Assembly (NCBI GenBank): GCA_023432845.1
Contig: JAEZEY010000182.1
Span: 1 to 11,009 of the forward strand
Direction: 5' to 3'
Origin: Pseudomonadota bacterium
GTDB taxonomy: Bacteria; Pseudomonadota; Alphaproteobacteria; Rhizobiales; Xanthobacteraceae
DNA: 11,009 nucleotides
Of this stretch, positions 1 to 7,071 are shown in pieces. The first letter of the stretch is position 1, and each line of letters starts with the position of its first letter. The position numbers and the translations under genes were made by a program. The notes beneath the pieces are model-generated. The model was not told where the DNA came from. It worked only from the letters and a program-made list of their open reading frames with translations, and did no database searches.

Positions 1-494
1 CCGAGGACCAGTTCTTCAACCGCTTCGCCGACATGGCGCGGTATTCGCCCGTCCTGCCGCTGATCGGCGGCGGCACGACGAAATTCCAGCCGGTCTTCGT
101 CGGCGACGTCGCCGCCGCCATCGCCGATGCTGTCGATGGCGGTCTCGCGGCCGGCGCCACCTATGAGCTCGGCGGCCCGAACGTCTACACGTTCAAGGAA
201 CTGATGCAGTACATCCTGACCACCATCGGGCGCCGGCGCCTGCTGGTGCCGCTACCGTTCTTCGCCGCCAAGATCAACGCGCAGTTCCTGCAGTTCGCGC
301 CGTCGCCGCTGACGCTGACTCCCGGCCAGGTCGATATGCTGCGCACCGACAACATCGTTTCCGACGCCGCGATCGCCGAGAAGCGCACGCTGCCCGGCAT
401 TGGCATCATGCCGGAGCCGATCGAGGCGATCGTGCCGTCCTATCTGTGGCGCTTCCGCAAGACCGGCCAGTTCAGGAGCCACACGACAGCCTGA
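1..494 (+). CDS. NDUFA9-like complex I-associated NAD(P)-binding protein (3' part)
   Basis: This is the C-terminal part of an atypical short-chain dehydrogenase/epimerase-fold protein of the complex I NDUFA9 subunit family. The gene starts upstream of the window; the frame is open from base 3 and ends at TGA 492-494. Visible features are an FNRFADMARYSPVLPLIGGG stretch, then TKFQPVFVGDVAAAI, the usual 'substrate-side' segment of NAD-dependent epimerases, then YELGGPNVYTFKEL and a C-terminal tail. In mitochondria NDUFA9 is an accessory NADPH-binding subunit of respiratory complex I. Bacterial relatives are often annotated as NADH-ubiquinone oxidoreductase or NAD-dependent epimerase, and their role is less certain. 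The N-terminal Rossmann GxxGxxG motif should lie in the missing part, so cofactor binding cannot be checked here. lldD follows 79 bp later on the same strand. Confidence 0.8.
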   Translation, partial: EDQFFNRFADMARYSPVLPLIGGGTTKFQPVFVGDVAAAIADAVDGGLAAGATYELGGPNVYTFKELMQYILTTIGRRRLLVPLPFFAAKINAQFLQFAPSPLTLTPGQVDMLRTDNIVSDAAIAEKRTLPGIGIMPEPIEAIVPSYLWRFRKTGQFRSHTTA

Positions 495-573
495 CCTTCT
501 GGCGCGATCCCGTTCAACAAGCCGGACGCAGAGCCGGCAAGGGATCGTGACGCGACACCATACGGGGAGTGAA

Positions 574-1737
574 ATGCCGGTCATCACGAATGTCGAAGAC
601 TTGCGCCAGCTTGCCAGGCGCAAGGTGCCCAAGGCGATCTTCGAATACATCGACCACGGTTCCTACGACCAGCTTTCGCTCGCCAACAACCGCAACGACC
701 TCAACGCCATCCGATTTCGTCAGCGCGTGATGATCGACGCGGAGACGCGCGATCTGACCACCACCATGCTCGGCGAGAACGTATCGATGCCGATCGCGAT
801 CGCGCCGACCGGCCTTACCGGGTTGATGCACGGCAATGGCGAGATGCTCGCGGCGCGCGCCGCCGAGACCGCCGGCATCCGCTTCACATTGTCCACGATG
901 TCGATCTGTTCGATCGAGGATGTGCGCTCGGCGATCAAGGCACCTTTTTGGTTCCAGCTTTATGTGTTCAAGGATTCCGGATTCAACGAGCAGGTCATCG
1001 ATCGCGCCAAGGCCGCCGGCTGCAGCGCATTGTTCGTGACCGTGGATCTGCCGATGCGCGGCCAGCGCCACTGCGACCTCAAGAACGGCCTCACCGTGCC
1101 GCCACGCCTCACCGCTCGCAACGCCCTCGACGTCATGACCAAGCCGGGCTGGCTCGCCGGTGTGCTGATGGGCAAGCGCAAATCGTTCGGCAATGTCGAC
1201 TACTACCTGGGTCAGAAGGGCAACATCTGGGCCGCCGGGCGTTGGGGCGGCGACAATTTCGATCGTTCGCTGTCGTGGAAGGATCTCGGCTGGATCCGCA
1301 AACGCTGGCCCGGCAAGCTGGTCATCAAGGGCGTGCTCGATCCGGAGGATGCGAAGATCGCGGCCAATGAAGGCGCGGATGCCGTTGTTGTATCGAACCA
1401 CGGCGGCCGCCAGCTCGACGGCACGCCCGGCACGGTCACGGTATTGCCGCGCATCGCCGAGGCGGTCGGCGATCGGCTCGAAGTTCTGATGGATGGCGGC
1501 ATCCGCAGCGGCCAGGACGTGCTCAAGGCGCTGGCGCTCGGCGCCAAAGGCTGCCTGATCGGCCGCGCCTATCTTTACGGCCTTGCCGCGATGGGCGAAG
1601 CCGGCGTCACCAAAACGCTCGACCTCATGCGCGAGGAACTTCGCGTCGCCATGTCGCTGACCGGCGTCAAGAACATCGGCGAGATCACCAGTGATATTCT
1701 GTACGACGCTTACGGCGACAAGCGGCGCAACGTCTAA
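574..1737 (+). CDS. lldD: FMN-dependent L-lactate dehydrogenase / alpha-hydroxy-acid oxidase
   Basis: The predicted 387-residue protein belongs to the FMN-dependent alpha-hydroxy-acid dehydrogenase family (glycolate oxidase, flavocytochrome b2, LldD). It probably oxidises L-lactate to pyruvate at the membrane and passes electrons to quinone. Length matches E. coli LldD (396). The family signature SNHGGRQLDG carries the catalytic His276. Other family residues are Tyr25 in FEYIDHGS, Tyr130 in QLYVFKD, and the FMN-phosphate loop DGGIRSGQDVLKALALGA followed by GRAYLYGL. The start at 574 is chosen because GGGGAG lies 6 bp upstream and conserved sequence begins there; the frame is open back to 400 but the extra residues look non-coding. 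The region 495-573 shows no clear terminator, so co-transcription with the NDUFA9-like gene is possible. Substrate could also be glycolate, mandelate or another 2-hydroxy acid; LldD is the best fit by overall sequence. Confidence 0.87.
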   Translation: MPVITNVEDLRQLARRKVPKAIFEYIDHGSYDQLSLANNRNDLNAIRFRQRVMIDAETRDLTTTMLGENVSMPIAIAPTGLTGLMHGNGEMLAARAAETAGIRFTLSTMSICSIEDVRSAIKAPFWFQLYVFKDSGFNEQVIDRAKAAGCSALFVTVDLPMRGQRHCDLKNGLTVPPRLTARNALDVMTKPGWLAGVLMGKRKSFGNVDYYLGQKGNIWAAGRWGGDNFDRSLSWKDLGWIRKRWPGKLVIKGVLDPEDAKIAANEGADAVVVSNHGGRQLDGTPGTVTVLPRIAEAVGDRLEVLMDGGIRSGQDVLKALALGAKGCLIGRAYLYGLAAMGEAGVTKTLDLMREELRVAMSLTGVKNIGEITSDILYDAYGDKRRNV

Positions 1738-2577
<840 letters not shown>

Positions 2578-2636
2578 GAGGCATCGCTCCGGAGGCTGGG
2601 TACGCGCGGGCAGGACGACGGGTAACGCACGCCCGC

Positions 2637-2653
2637 GCTTTTGGCGCAAAAGC
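2637..2653. repeat. Inverted repeat (GCTTTT-N5-AAAAGC)
   Basis: A perfect 6-bp dyad, GCTTTT and AAAAGC, with a 5-bp spacer GGCGC, about 60 bp upstream of the uppP start. Read on the minus strand it would lie in the uppP promoter or leader. It could be an operator or a weak hairpin; the sequence alone does not decide. Confidence 0.4.
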
Positions 2654-2673
2654 CGGCGCAGAGGCAATTGGAA

Positions 2674-2697
2674 AAAGGATGGCGCACGCCATTCTTT
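2674..2697. repeat. 24-bp near-perfect palindrome
   Basis: The arms AAAGGATGGCG (2674-2684) and CGCCATTCTTT (2687-2697) are inverted repeats of each other with one mismatched pair, separated by CA. The G/C core is flanked by A and T tracts. The form suits a dimeric repressor site. It would also give a bidirectional terminator-like hairpin in RNA, with a short loop and an imperfect U tract. Confidence 0.45.
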
Positions 2698-2739
2698 ACG
2701 CCCAATTTGCGCGGAGGAGTTTCGTTATATAGAGCAGTG

Positions 2740-2756
2740 GTCCGATTTGTTCGGAC
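2740..2756. repeat. Inverted repeat (GTCCGA-N5-TCGGAC)
   Basis: A perfect 6-bp dyad with spacer TTTGT, just downstream of the TATATAG candidate -10 and about 50 bp before the fzlA-like start codon. Position and symmetry fit an operator or a small 5'-UTR hairpin for the rightward gene. Confidence 0.4.
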
Positions 2757-2807
2757 TGCGCCTAGCGACCCTGCCGCCATATTCGATTCGCCTGCCCAGG
2801 CCCTTTC

Positions 2808-3500
2808 ATGTTGACCCTGCTGCACCAACCGCTCTGCCCGCTCTCCCGCTTTGTCCGCCTGATGCTCGCCGAATATGACATCGACGTGCGTCTGGTGGAG
2901 GAGCGGTTCTGGGAGCGGCGCGAGGAATTCCTGGTGCTCAATCCGGCCGGCACCATTCCGGTGCTGATCACCGATGGCATTCCGCCGGTGCCGGGCGCCG
3001 CCATCATCGCCGAGTTCATCGAGGAAACGATGTCGCCCGCCGACGCGGTTAACGATTTGTTACCGCCCGAGCCGCGCGAACGGGTCGAGGTGCGGCGGCT
3101 GGCTTCCTGGTTCAACGACAAATTCCATGCCGAGGTCTCGGGGCCTCTGGTGACCGAGCGCGTGTTCAAGCGCCACATGACGCTCGAGCAGGGCGGCGGT
3201 CCGCCGGACACCGCGGCCTTGCGCGCCGCGCGCCACAATATCCGCTATCATCTGGCCTATATTGCTTGGCTGGCGCGCTCGCGAAATTGGCTCGCCGGCG
3301 ACCGCCTGAGCCTCGCCGATCTGGCGGCGGCGGCGCATTTGTCATCCGTCGATTATCTGGGCGACGTACCGTGGAACGAAGACGAGGCAGCGAAGGTCTG
3401 GTACGCGCGGGTGAAATCGCGCCCGTCGTTCCGTCCGCTGCTGGCGGAGACGCTGGCCGGCATTCCTCCGGCCAAACACTACGCCGACCTGGACTTCTGA
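2808..3500 (+). CDS. fzlA: GST-fold protein, probable FzlA (FtsZ-localized protein A) orthologue
   Basis: This 230-residue protein has a thioredoxin-like N-terminal domain (about 1-78) and a helical C-terminal domain (about 90-212), as in glutathione S-transferases. NPAGTIPVL holds the usual cis-proline (Pro51), and PLSRFVR sits at the N-terminal active-site position. The C-terminal part (WFNDKF at 101-106, AAHLSSVDYLGDV, WYARVKSRPSFRPLLAE, and the final HYADLDF) resembles, from memory, FzlA of Caulobacter crescentus. FzlA is a GST-family protein that binds and curves FtsZ filaments and is needed for division; its C-terminal tail is conserved and functionally important. The HYADLDF tail is the main reason to prefer FzlA over a generic detoxifying GST. 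Adjacent uppP, another envelope gene, fits. No strong Shine-Dalgarno is seen before the ATG at 2808. queG overlaps its stop codon. Confidence 0.77.
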   Translation: MLTLLHQPLCPLSRFVRLMLAEYDIDVRLVEERFWERREEFLVLNPAGTIPVLITDGIPPVPGAAIIAEFIEETMSPADAVNDLLPPEPRERVEVRRLASWFNDKFHAEVSGPLVTERVFKRHMTLEQGGGPPDTAALRAARHNIRYHLAYIAWLARSRNWLAGDRLSLADLAAAAHLSSVDYLGDVPWNEDEAAKVWYARVKSRPSFRPLLAETLAGIPPAKHYADLDF

Positions 3501-4612
3501 CACATCCTGCGGACATCAAGGCCGCCCTGATCGAACGCGCGCGCGAACGCGGCTTCGACGTCGCCGGCATCACACGGCCCGATGCGGTACCGGAAGCCAA
3601 AGCGCGGCTCGAGCGCTTCCTCGCCGACGGCGCACATGGCGACATGGCGTGGCTGGAGACGACCGCCGAGCGACGCGGCTCGCCGCAGGCGCTGTGGCCG
3701 GACGTGCGCTCCGTCATCATGCTCGGCATGAACTACGGACCGGACTGGGACCCGCTCGACATCTTGCAGCAGCGCGACCGCGCCGCGATTTCGGTCTATG
3801 CGAAGGGCGACGACTATCACGACCTGGTCAAGGCGCGATTGAAAGAGATCGCGCGCTGGCTGGTCGCCAACGCCGGCGGCGACGTCAAAGTGTTCGTCGA
3901 CACCGCAGCGGTGATGGAGAAGCCGCTCGCCGCCAAGGCCGGGCTCGGCTGGCAGGGCAAGCATACAAATTTGGTGTCGCGCGACTATGGGTCGTGGCTG
4001 TTTCTTGGCGCGATTTTCACCACGCTCGAACTGCCGGCCGACGACGCCGTGTCTGACAGTTGCGGCTCGTGCCGCGCCTGTCTCGACGCCTGCCCGACCG
4101 CAGCCTTCCCCGAGCCTTATCGGCTCGATGCGCGGCGTTGCATTTCCTATCTCACCATCGAGCACAAGGGCCCGATCCCGCACGAGTTGCGTCCGCTGAT
4201 GGGCAACCGCATCTATGGCTGCGACGATTGCCTCGCCGTTTGCCCATGGAACAAGTTCGCGCAGGCCGGGCGCGAGGCCAAGCTCGCCGCGCGTGACACA
4301 TTGCGCGCGCCGAAACTGGCCGATCTCGCCCGCCTCGACGACGCGCAATTCCGCGCTTTGTTCACGAAGACGTCGATCAAACGCACCGGCCGCGACCGCT
4401 TCATACGCAATGTGCTCTATGCCATCGGCAATTCCGGAGATGCGTCGCTGGCGCCGGAGGCCGAACGATTGCTCGGCGATGCCTCGCCTTTGGTGCGCGG
4501 CGCGGCGGTGTGGGCGCTGTCGCGATTGAAGACGCAGGATGAGCTGAAGGCGATGCGGCGCGATGATGAGGATGCTACGGTTCAAGATGAATGGTCGGCC
4601 GCATTCTCTTGA
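3497..4612 (+). CDS. queG: Epoxyqueuosine reductase QueG (apparent CTG start)
   Basis: QueG reduces epoxyqueuosine to queuosine at the tRNA wobble position, using cobalamin and two 4Fe-4S clusters. Cluster cysteines are visible: Cys189, Cys192 and Cys195 with Cys199-Pro (CGSCRACLDACP), then Cys215, Cys242, Cys245 and Cys249-Pro (CDDCLAVCPW). Asp135 in FVDTAAVMEKPLAAKAGLGW matches the proposed catalytic Asp of the family. The C-terminal region from about residue 310 looks like the HEAT-like repeat domain. From 3497 the protein has 371 residues, close to E. coli QueG (379), and family-like sequence (ADIKAALIERARERGFDVAGIT) begins within a few codons. No ATG, GTG or TTG lies near this point in frame; CTG 3497-3499 overlaps the fzlA-like TGA. 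GTG 3371 and ATG 3266 are in frame but would add shadow sequence from within the upstream gene. Translational coupling is likely. Function is very sure, start is not. Confidence 0.93.
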   Translation: MTHPADIKAALIERARERGFDVAGITRPDAVPEAKARLERFLADGAHGDMAWLETTAERRGSPQALWPDVRSVIMLGMNYGPDWDPLDILQQRDRAAISVYAKGDDYHDLVKARLKEIARWLVANAGGDVKVFVDTAAVMEKPLAAKAGLGWQGKHTNLVSRDYGSWLFLGAIFTTLELPADDAVSDSCGSCRACLDACPTAAFPEPYRLDARRCISYLTIEHKGPIPHELRPLMGNRIYGCDDCLAVCPWNKFAQAGREAKLAARDTLRAPKLADLARLDDAQFRALFTKTSIKRTGRDRFIRNVLYAIGNSGDASLAPEAERLLGDASPLVRGAAVWALSRLKTQDELKAMRRDDEDATVQDEWSAAFS

Positions 4613-4614
4613 CT

Positions 4615-4716
4615 GTCATCACCCGCGAAAGCGGGTGATCCAGTAGATCGCAAGTTTTGAGATTGAAGCGTTGCTTCAGAGGGTACTGGATTCCCCGCTT
4701 TCGCGGGGAATGACGG
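4615..4716. repeat. Intergenic double-hairpin repeat, copy 1
   Basis: Two hairpins face each other between the convergent queG and hydrolase genes. Arm 1 pairs ATCACCCGC with GCGGGTGAT around a GAAA loop (4618-4639). Arm 2 pairs ATTCCCCGC with GCGGGGAAT around TTTC (4690-4711). The two halves are also inverted copies of one another: TGTCATC...CCAGTA at the left end and TACTGGAT...AATGACG at the right. Such elements are common between genes in Bradyrhizobium and relatives. Here it may also act as a two-way transcription stop. A relative lies at 10241-10377. Confidence 0.85.
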
Positions 4717-4723
4717 CATCGCA

Positions 4724-5506
4724 CTAGAATTCCTTCACCGCCGCGATCAACCGCTCCAGATCCTCCGGCCGCGACAGACGATGATCGCCGTCCTTGATCA
4801 AGGTCAGCACCACATCCTCGCGCGCAATGCGCGACACCAGTTCGACGGCATGGCGCCACGGCACGTCGAGGTCCTGCACGCCTTGAAGAATATGCACTGG
4901 GCAACCCGGCTCGATCATGCCGCCCATCATCAGATGCTTGCGGCCATCCTCGATCAGCGCCCTGGTGATCGGATAGCCGACCGGATCGTATTCCGACGGC
5001 CGCGTCCAGAAGCCTTTGGTCTCGATCTCGCGCTTGATGTCGTCGCTGAATGCCTTCCACATCAGCGCCTCGGTGAAATCCACCGCCGGCGCGATCAGCA
5101 CCATGCCCGCCAATTGCGGCGCGGGTGCTTTCAACGCCCGCAATCGCGCCGCCAGCAAAAGCGCGATCCAGCCGCCCATCGACGAGCCGATCAGCACTTG
5201 CGGCCCCTTGGCGAACCGCGTCACCACCGCGAGGCTGTCCTCCAGCCATTGCCCGATGGTTCCGTCCTCGAAGCGGCCGCCCGATTCGCCGTGGCCTGAA
5301 TAATCGAAGCGCAGACAGGCGCGGCCCTCGGCCTCCGCCCAGGCATCCAATGCGACCGCCTTGGTGCCCTTCATGTCGGACTTGAAGCCGCCGAGCCAGA
5401 CCAGGCCCGGCTTGTCTTGACCTTGGCTCTTGCCCTCGCGCGCGCGCACGGCAATGGTCCTGTGAGGCGATTCGACCGCCAGATTCGTGACTGGGATTTC
5501 GCTCAT
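4724..5506 (-). CDS. Alpha/beta hydrolase, ABHD10-like
   Basis: This 260-residue serine hydrolase has a complete predicted triad: Ser109 in the nucleophile elbow GSSMGGW, Asp212 in GVQDLDVPW, and His242 in GDHRLS. The stretches FKSDMKGTKA, RFDYSGHGESGGRFEDGTIGQW and IETKGFWTRPSEY resemble, from memory, human mitochondrial ABHD10, which removes acyl groups from cysteines (S-depalmitoylation) and cleaves acyl-glucuronides. The bacterial function is not established, so a thioesterase or carboxylesterase role is inference. No signal peptide is seen, so it is probably cytoplasmic. The start at 5506 is the only ATG near the conserved N-terminus and has only a weak GAG ahead of it. The frame stays open far upstream across the antisense of the glycosyltransferase, but that is a high-GC artefact. 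The start lies 27 bp from that divergent gene; the 3' end faces queG across the repeat. Confidence 0.85.
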   Translation of the reverse strand: MSEIPVTNLAVESPHRTIAVRAREGKSQGQDKPGLVWLGGFKSDMKGTKAVALDAWAEAEGRACLRFDYSGHGESGGRFEDGTIGQWLEDSLAVVTRFAKGPQVLIGSSMGGWIALLLAARLRALKAPAPQLAGMVLIAPAVDFTEALMWKAFSDDIKREIETKGFWTRPSEYDPVGYPITRALIEDGRKHLMMGGMIEPGCPVHILQGVQDLDVPWRHAVELVSRIAREDVVLTLIKDGDHRLSRPEDLERLIAAVKEF

Positions 5507-5533
5507 GATTCTCGTTGAGGGCGAACAGACCGG

Positions 5534-6808
5534 TTGAGGGTGAGAGACCGCTTGGCCATTCAGTTTTCGCCGCAACCGGCCCCGCAAAGCAAGGGGCTGC
5601 ACGCCATTCCGCAACCGCGGCAGGATCGGCCGCGCTCGCTTGCCGGCGCCACCATCCTGCAAATGGTCCCGTCGCTCGGCGACGACGCCGTCGGCCAGGC
5701 CGCGGTCGAGATCGCGCTGACGCTGCTGAAAGCCGGCGCCCGCGCCATCATCGCCGGCGGCGACGGCCCATTGGTCGGCGAATTGCGCGCTTTCGGCGGC
5801 GAGTGGCTGCCGATGACGACCGACACCATCAATCCGCTGCGCGTGACCGGCAATACGCGGCATCTGCAGCAACTCATCGCCGGCGAACGCATCGACATCA
5901 TACACGCGCATTGCGCGGCCGCCGCGCGCAGCGCGCTGGCCGCCACCGCGCGCCAGCCGGTGTACACGGTGACATCGTTCCCCGACCGGCTGCCGGCCAA
6001 TTCTTCGCTGCAGACTTTCCTGCGGCGGCCGCTGGCGCTCGGCGATCGCGTCATCGCGCCGTCGAGCTACGTCTCGCGCGCCATGATCGAGCGCTACCGC
6101 ATTCCGGCCGAGCGCATCACGGTGATCCCGCGTGCGGTCGACACCGAGCGATTCTCGCCAGCGCTGGTCAATGTCGATCGCATCGCCGCAATGCGCCGCG
6201 CCTGGGGCGTGCTGCCGCACATGCGAGTCGTGCTGGTATCGGGCCGCGTCGCGCCGTGGAACGGGCAGATGGTGATGGTCGAGGCGGCGCGGCTGATGGT
6301 TTCGAATGGCAGCCGCAACGTCGCCTTCGTCTTTGCCGGCGACGACCGCGCCAACCCCGCTTATCGTCATGCGCTGATCAAGCGTGCGCGCGAGCATGGC
6401 GTCGATACCTTGCTGCGCATCGTCGGCCATTGCCTGGACATGCCGACCGCGCTCGCCGCCGCCGATGTCGTCGTCGTGCCGTCGCTGGAAGCGCCGCTCA
6501 CCGGCCGCGCCGCCGCCGAGGCTCAGGCGATGGGCCGCCCGGTCGTGACCACGACGGTCGGCGCACTGCCGGAGAACGTGCTGGCGCCGCCGCGCATGCG
6601 CGAGGATTTGCGTACCGGCTGGATCGTGCGGCCGGGCAATGCCAACGAACTGGCGCGCGCCACCCTCGCGGCGCTGGCGCTCGACGCCACCACCGCCGAA
6701 GCGCTCGGCGCCCGCGCGCGGCAGTTCGCCGAATTCATGTTCTCGCCTTCGAGCGTCGCCGAGGCCATCCGCGGTGTCTATACATCGCTGCTGGCGCGCG
6801 ACCGCTGA
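5534..6808 (+). CDS. Glycosyltransferase family 4 (GT-B fold)
   Basis: This protein of up to 424 residues resembles GT4 retaining glycosyltransferases that transfer sugars from nucleotide sugars to lipopolysaccharide, exopolysaccharide or lipid acceptors. The N-terminal domain starts with a beta strand (ATILQMVPSL) and contains IDIIHAHCAAAARSAL. The linker VIPRAVDTERFSP and the donor domain (VVLVSGRVAPWNGQ, VAFVFAGD, LAAADVVVVPSLEAP, EAQAMGRPVV) are typical. The usual EX7E donor motif is altered: Glu319 and Glu329 are separated by nine residues. The acceptor is not predictable. The start is uncertain: TTG 5534 gives the longest form, while GTG 5540 and TTG 5552 are alternatives and none has a good Shine-Dalgarno. 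It is divergent from the ABHD10-like hydrolase. No intrinsic terminator with a U tract is seen at the 3' end. Confidence 0.85.
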   Translation: MRVRDRLAIQFSPQPAPQSKGLHAIPQPRQDRPRSLAGATILQMVPSLGDDAVGQAAVEIALTLLKAGARAIIAGGDGPLVGELRAFGGEWLPMTTDTINPLRVTGNTRHLQQLIAGERIDIIHAHCAAAARSALAATARQPVYTVTSFPDRLPANSSLQTFLRRPLALGDRVIAPSSYVSRAMIERYRIPAERITVIPRAVDTERFSPALVNVDRIAAMRRAWGVLPHMRVVLVSGRVAPWNGQMVMVEAARLMVSNGSRNVAFVFAGDDRANPAYRHALIKRAREHGVDTLLRIVGHCLDMPTALAAADVVVVPSLEAPLTGRAAAEAQAMGRPVVTTTVGALPENVLAPPRMREDLRTGWIVRPGNANELARATLAALALDATTAEALGARARQFAEFMFSPSSVAEAIRGVYTSLLARDR

Positions 6809-6880
6809 CGGTCGGGGGCAAAAACCGCGCCCCATGGACTTGGCCGCCGGCCCGACGCCCGGACGTACCGGGTACGAAGC

Positions 6881-6927
6881 CAGGCAGCCGGCCGCCCCTC
6901 CCGGGAGCCTGCCTGCCCCCTCGGGGC
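6881..6927. other. GC-rich stem-loops between the glycosyltransferase and infC
   Basis: CAGGCAG (6881-6887) pairs with CTGCCTG (6909-6915), with the palindrome CTCCCGGGAG in its loop. It is followed at once by GCCCC-CTC-GGGGC (6915-6927) and then GGCAAAAAACCC. There is no T tract on the plus strand, so a classical terminator is not supported. It could still slow or end transcription from the glycosyltransferase. Confidence 0.4.
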
Positions 6928-7005
6928 GGCAAAAAACCCGGCGGGAACCGCGTTGACTTATCGCGCCTTTATACCGATCTTTAAACGACGGCGGCTCGGC
7001 CCTTT

Positions 7006-7035
7006 TTGGACTCGAAAAGAGCCTGATGCTATAGT
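7006..7035 (+). promoter_or_regulatory. Candidate sigma-70 promoter of infC
   Basis: TTGGAC (7006-7011) and TATAGT (7030-7035) are separated by 18 bp. The -10 matches the consensus at five of six bases; the -35 is weaker. Transcription would begin near 7042, leaving a leader of about 27 nt before the ATT start. A second -35-like TTGACT at 6953-6958 lacks a well-spaced -10. Confidence 0.4.
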
Positions 7036-7054
7036 CGCCCATTGTTTCAACAGC

Positions 7055-7071
7055 AGAGGAGAGTACCCATT
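7055..7071 (+). promoter_or_regulatory. Ribosome binding site and ATT start of infC
   Basis: A strong purine-rich site, AGAGGAGAG (7055-7063), is followed after 5 nt by ATT at 7069. The spacing suits initiation at ATT. The next ATG in frame, at 7081, is 17 nt away from the end of the site, too far for good initiation. Confidence 0.75.

Larger units (their letters stand above)
2578..2807. promoter_or_regulatory. Divergent uppP / fzlA-like intergenic region
   Basis: This 230-bp region separates the start codons of uppP (leftward) and the fzlA-like gene (rightward), so it should carry both promoters. No textbook -35/-10 pair stands out. A TATATAG at about 2726-2732 is a candidate -10 for the rightward gene. 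Three unrelated inverted repeats occur at 2637-2653, 2674-2697 and 2740-2756. No protein-coding signal is seen. Confidence 0.5.

Noticed and set aside
514..1401. 295-residue minus-strand frame opposite lldD
   Set aside because: Antisense shadow of a well-conserved enzyme; no domain or start signal.
2578..2667. Upstream ATG at 2667 as the uppP start
   Set aside because: It would add 30 basic, non-family residues, whereas 2577 has a spaced GGAG and gives normal family length.
5515..6984. Alternative 489-residue plus-strand frame over the glycosyltransferase
   Set aside because: Arg- and His-rich low-complexity translation typical of an out-of-frame shadow; the GT4 frame explains the DNA.
5507..7042. 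Open frame on the minus strand continuing the hydrolase upstream to 772 residues
   Set aside because: It is antisense to the glycosyltransferase, rich in Arg, Gly and Ala, lacks family features, and the hydrolase has a good ATG at 5506. High GC keeps the frame open.
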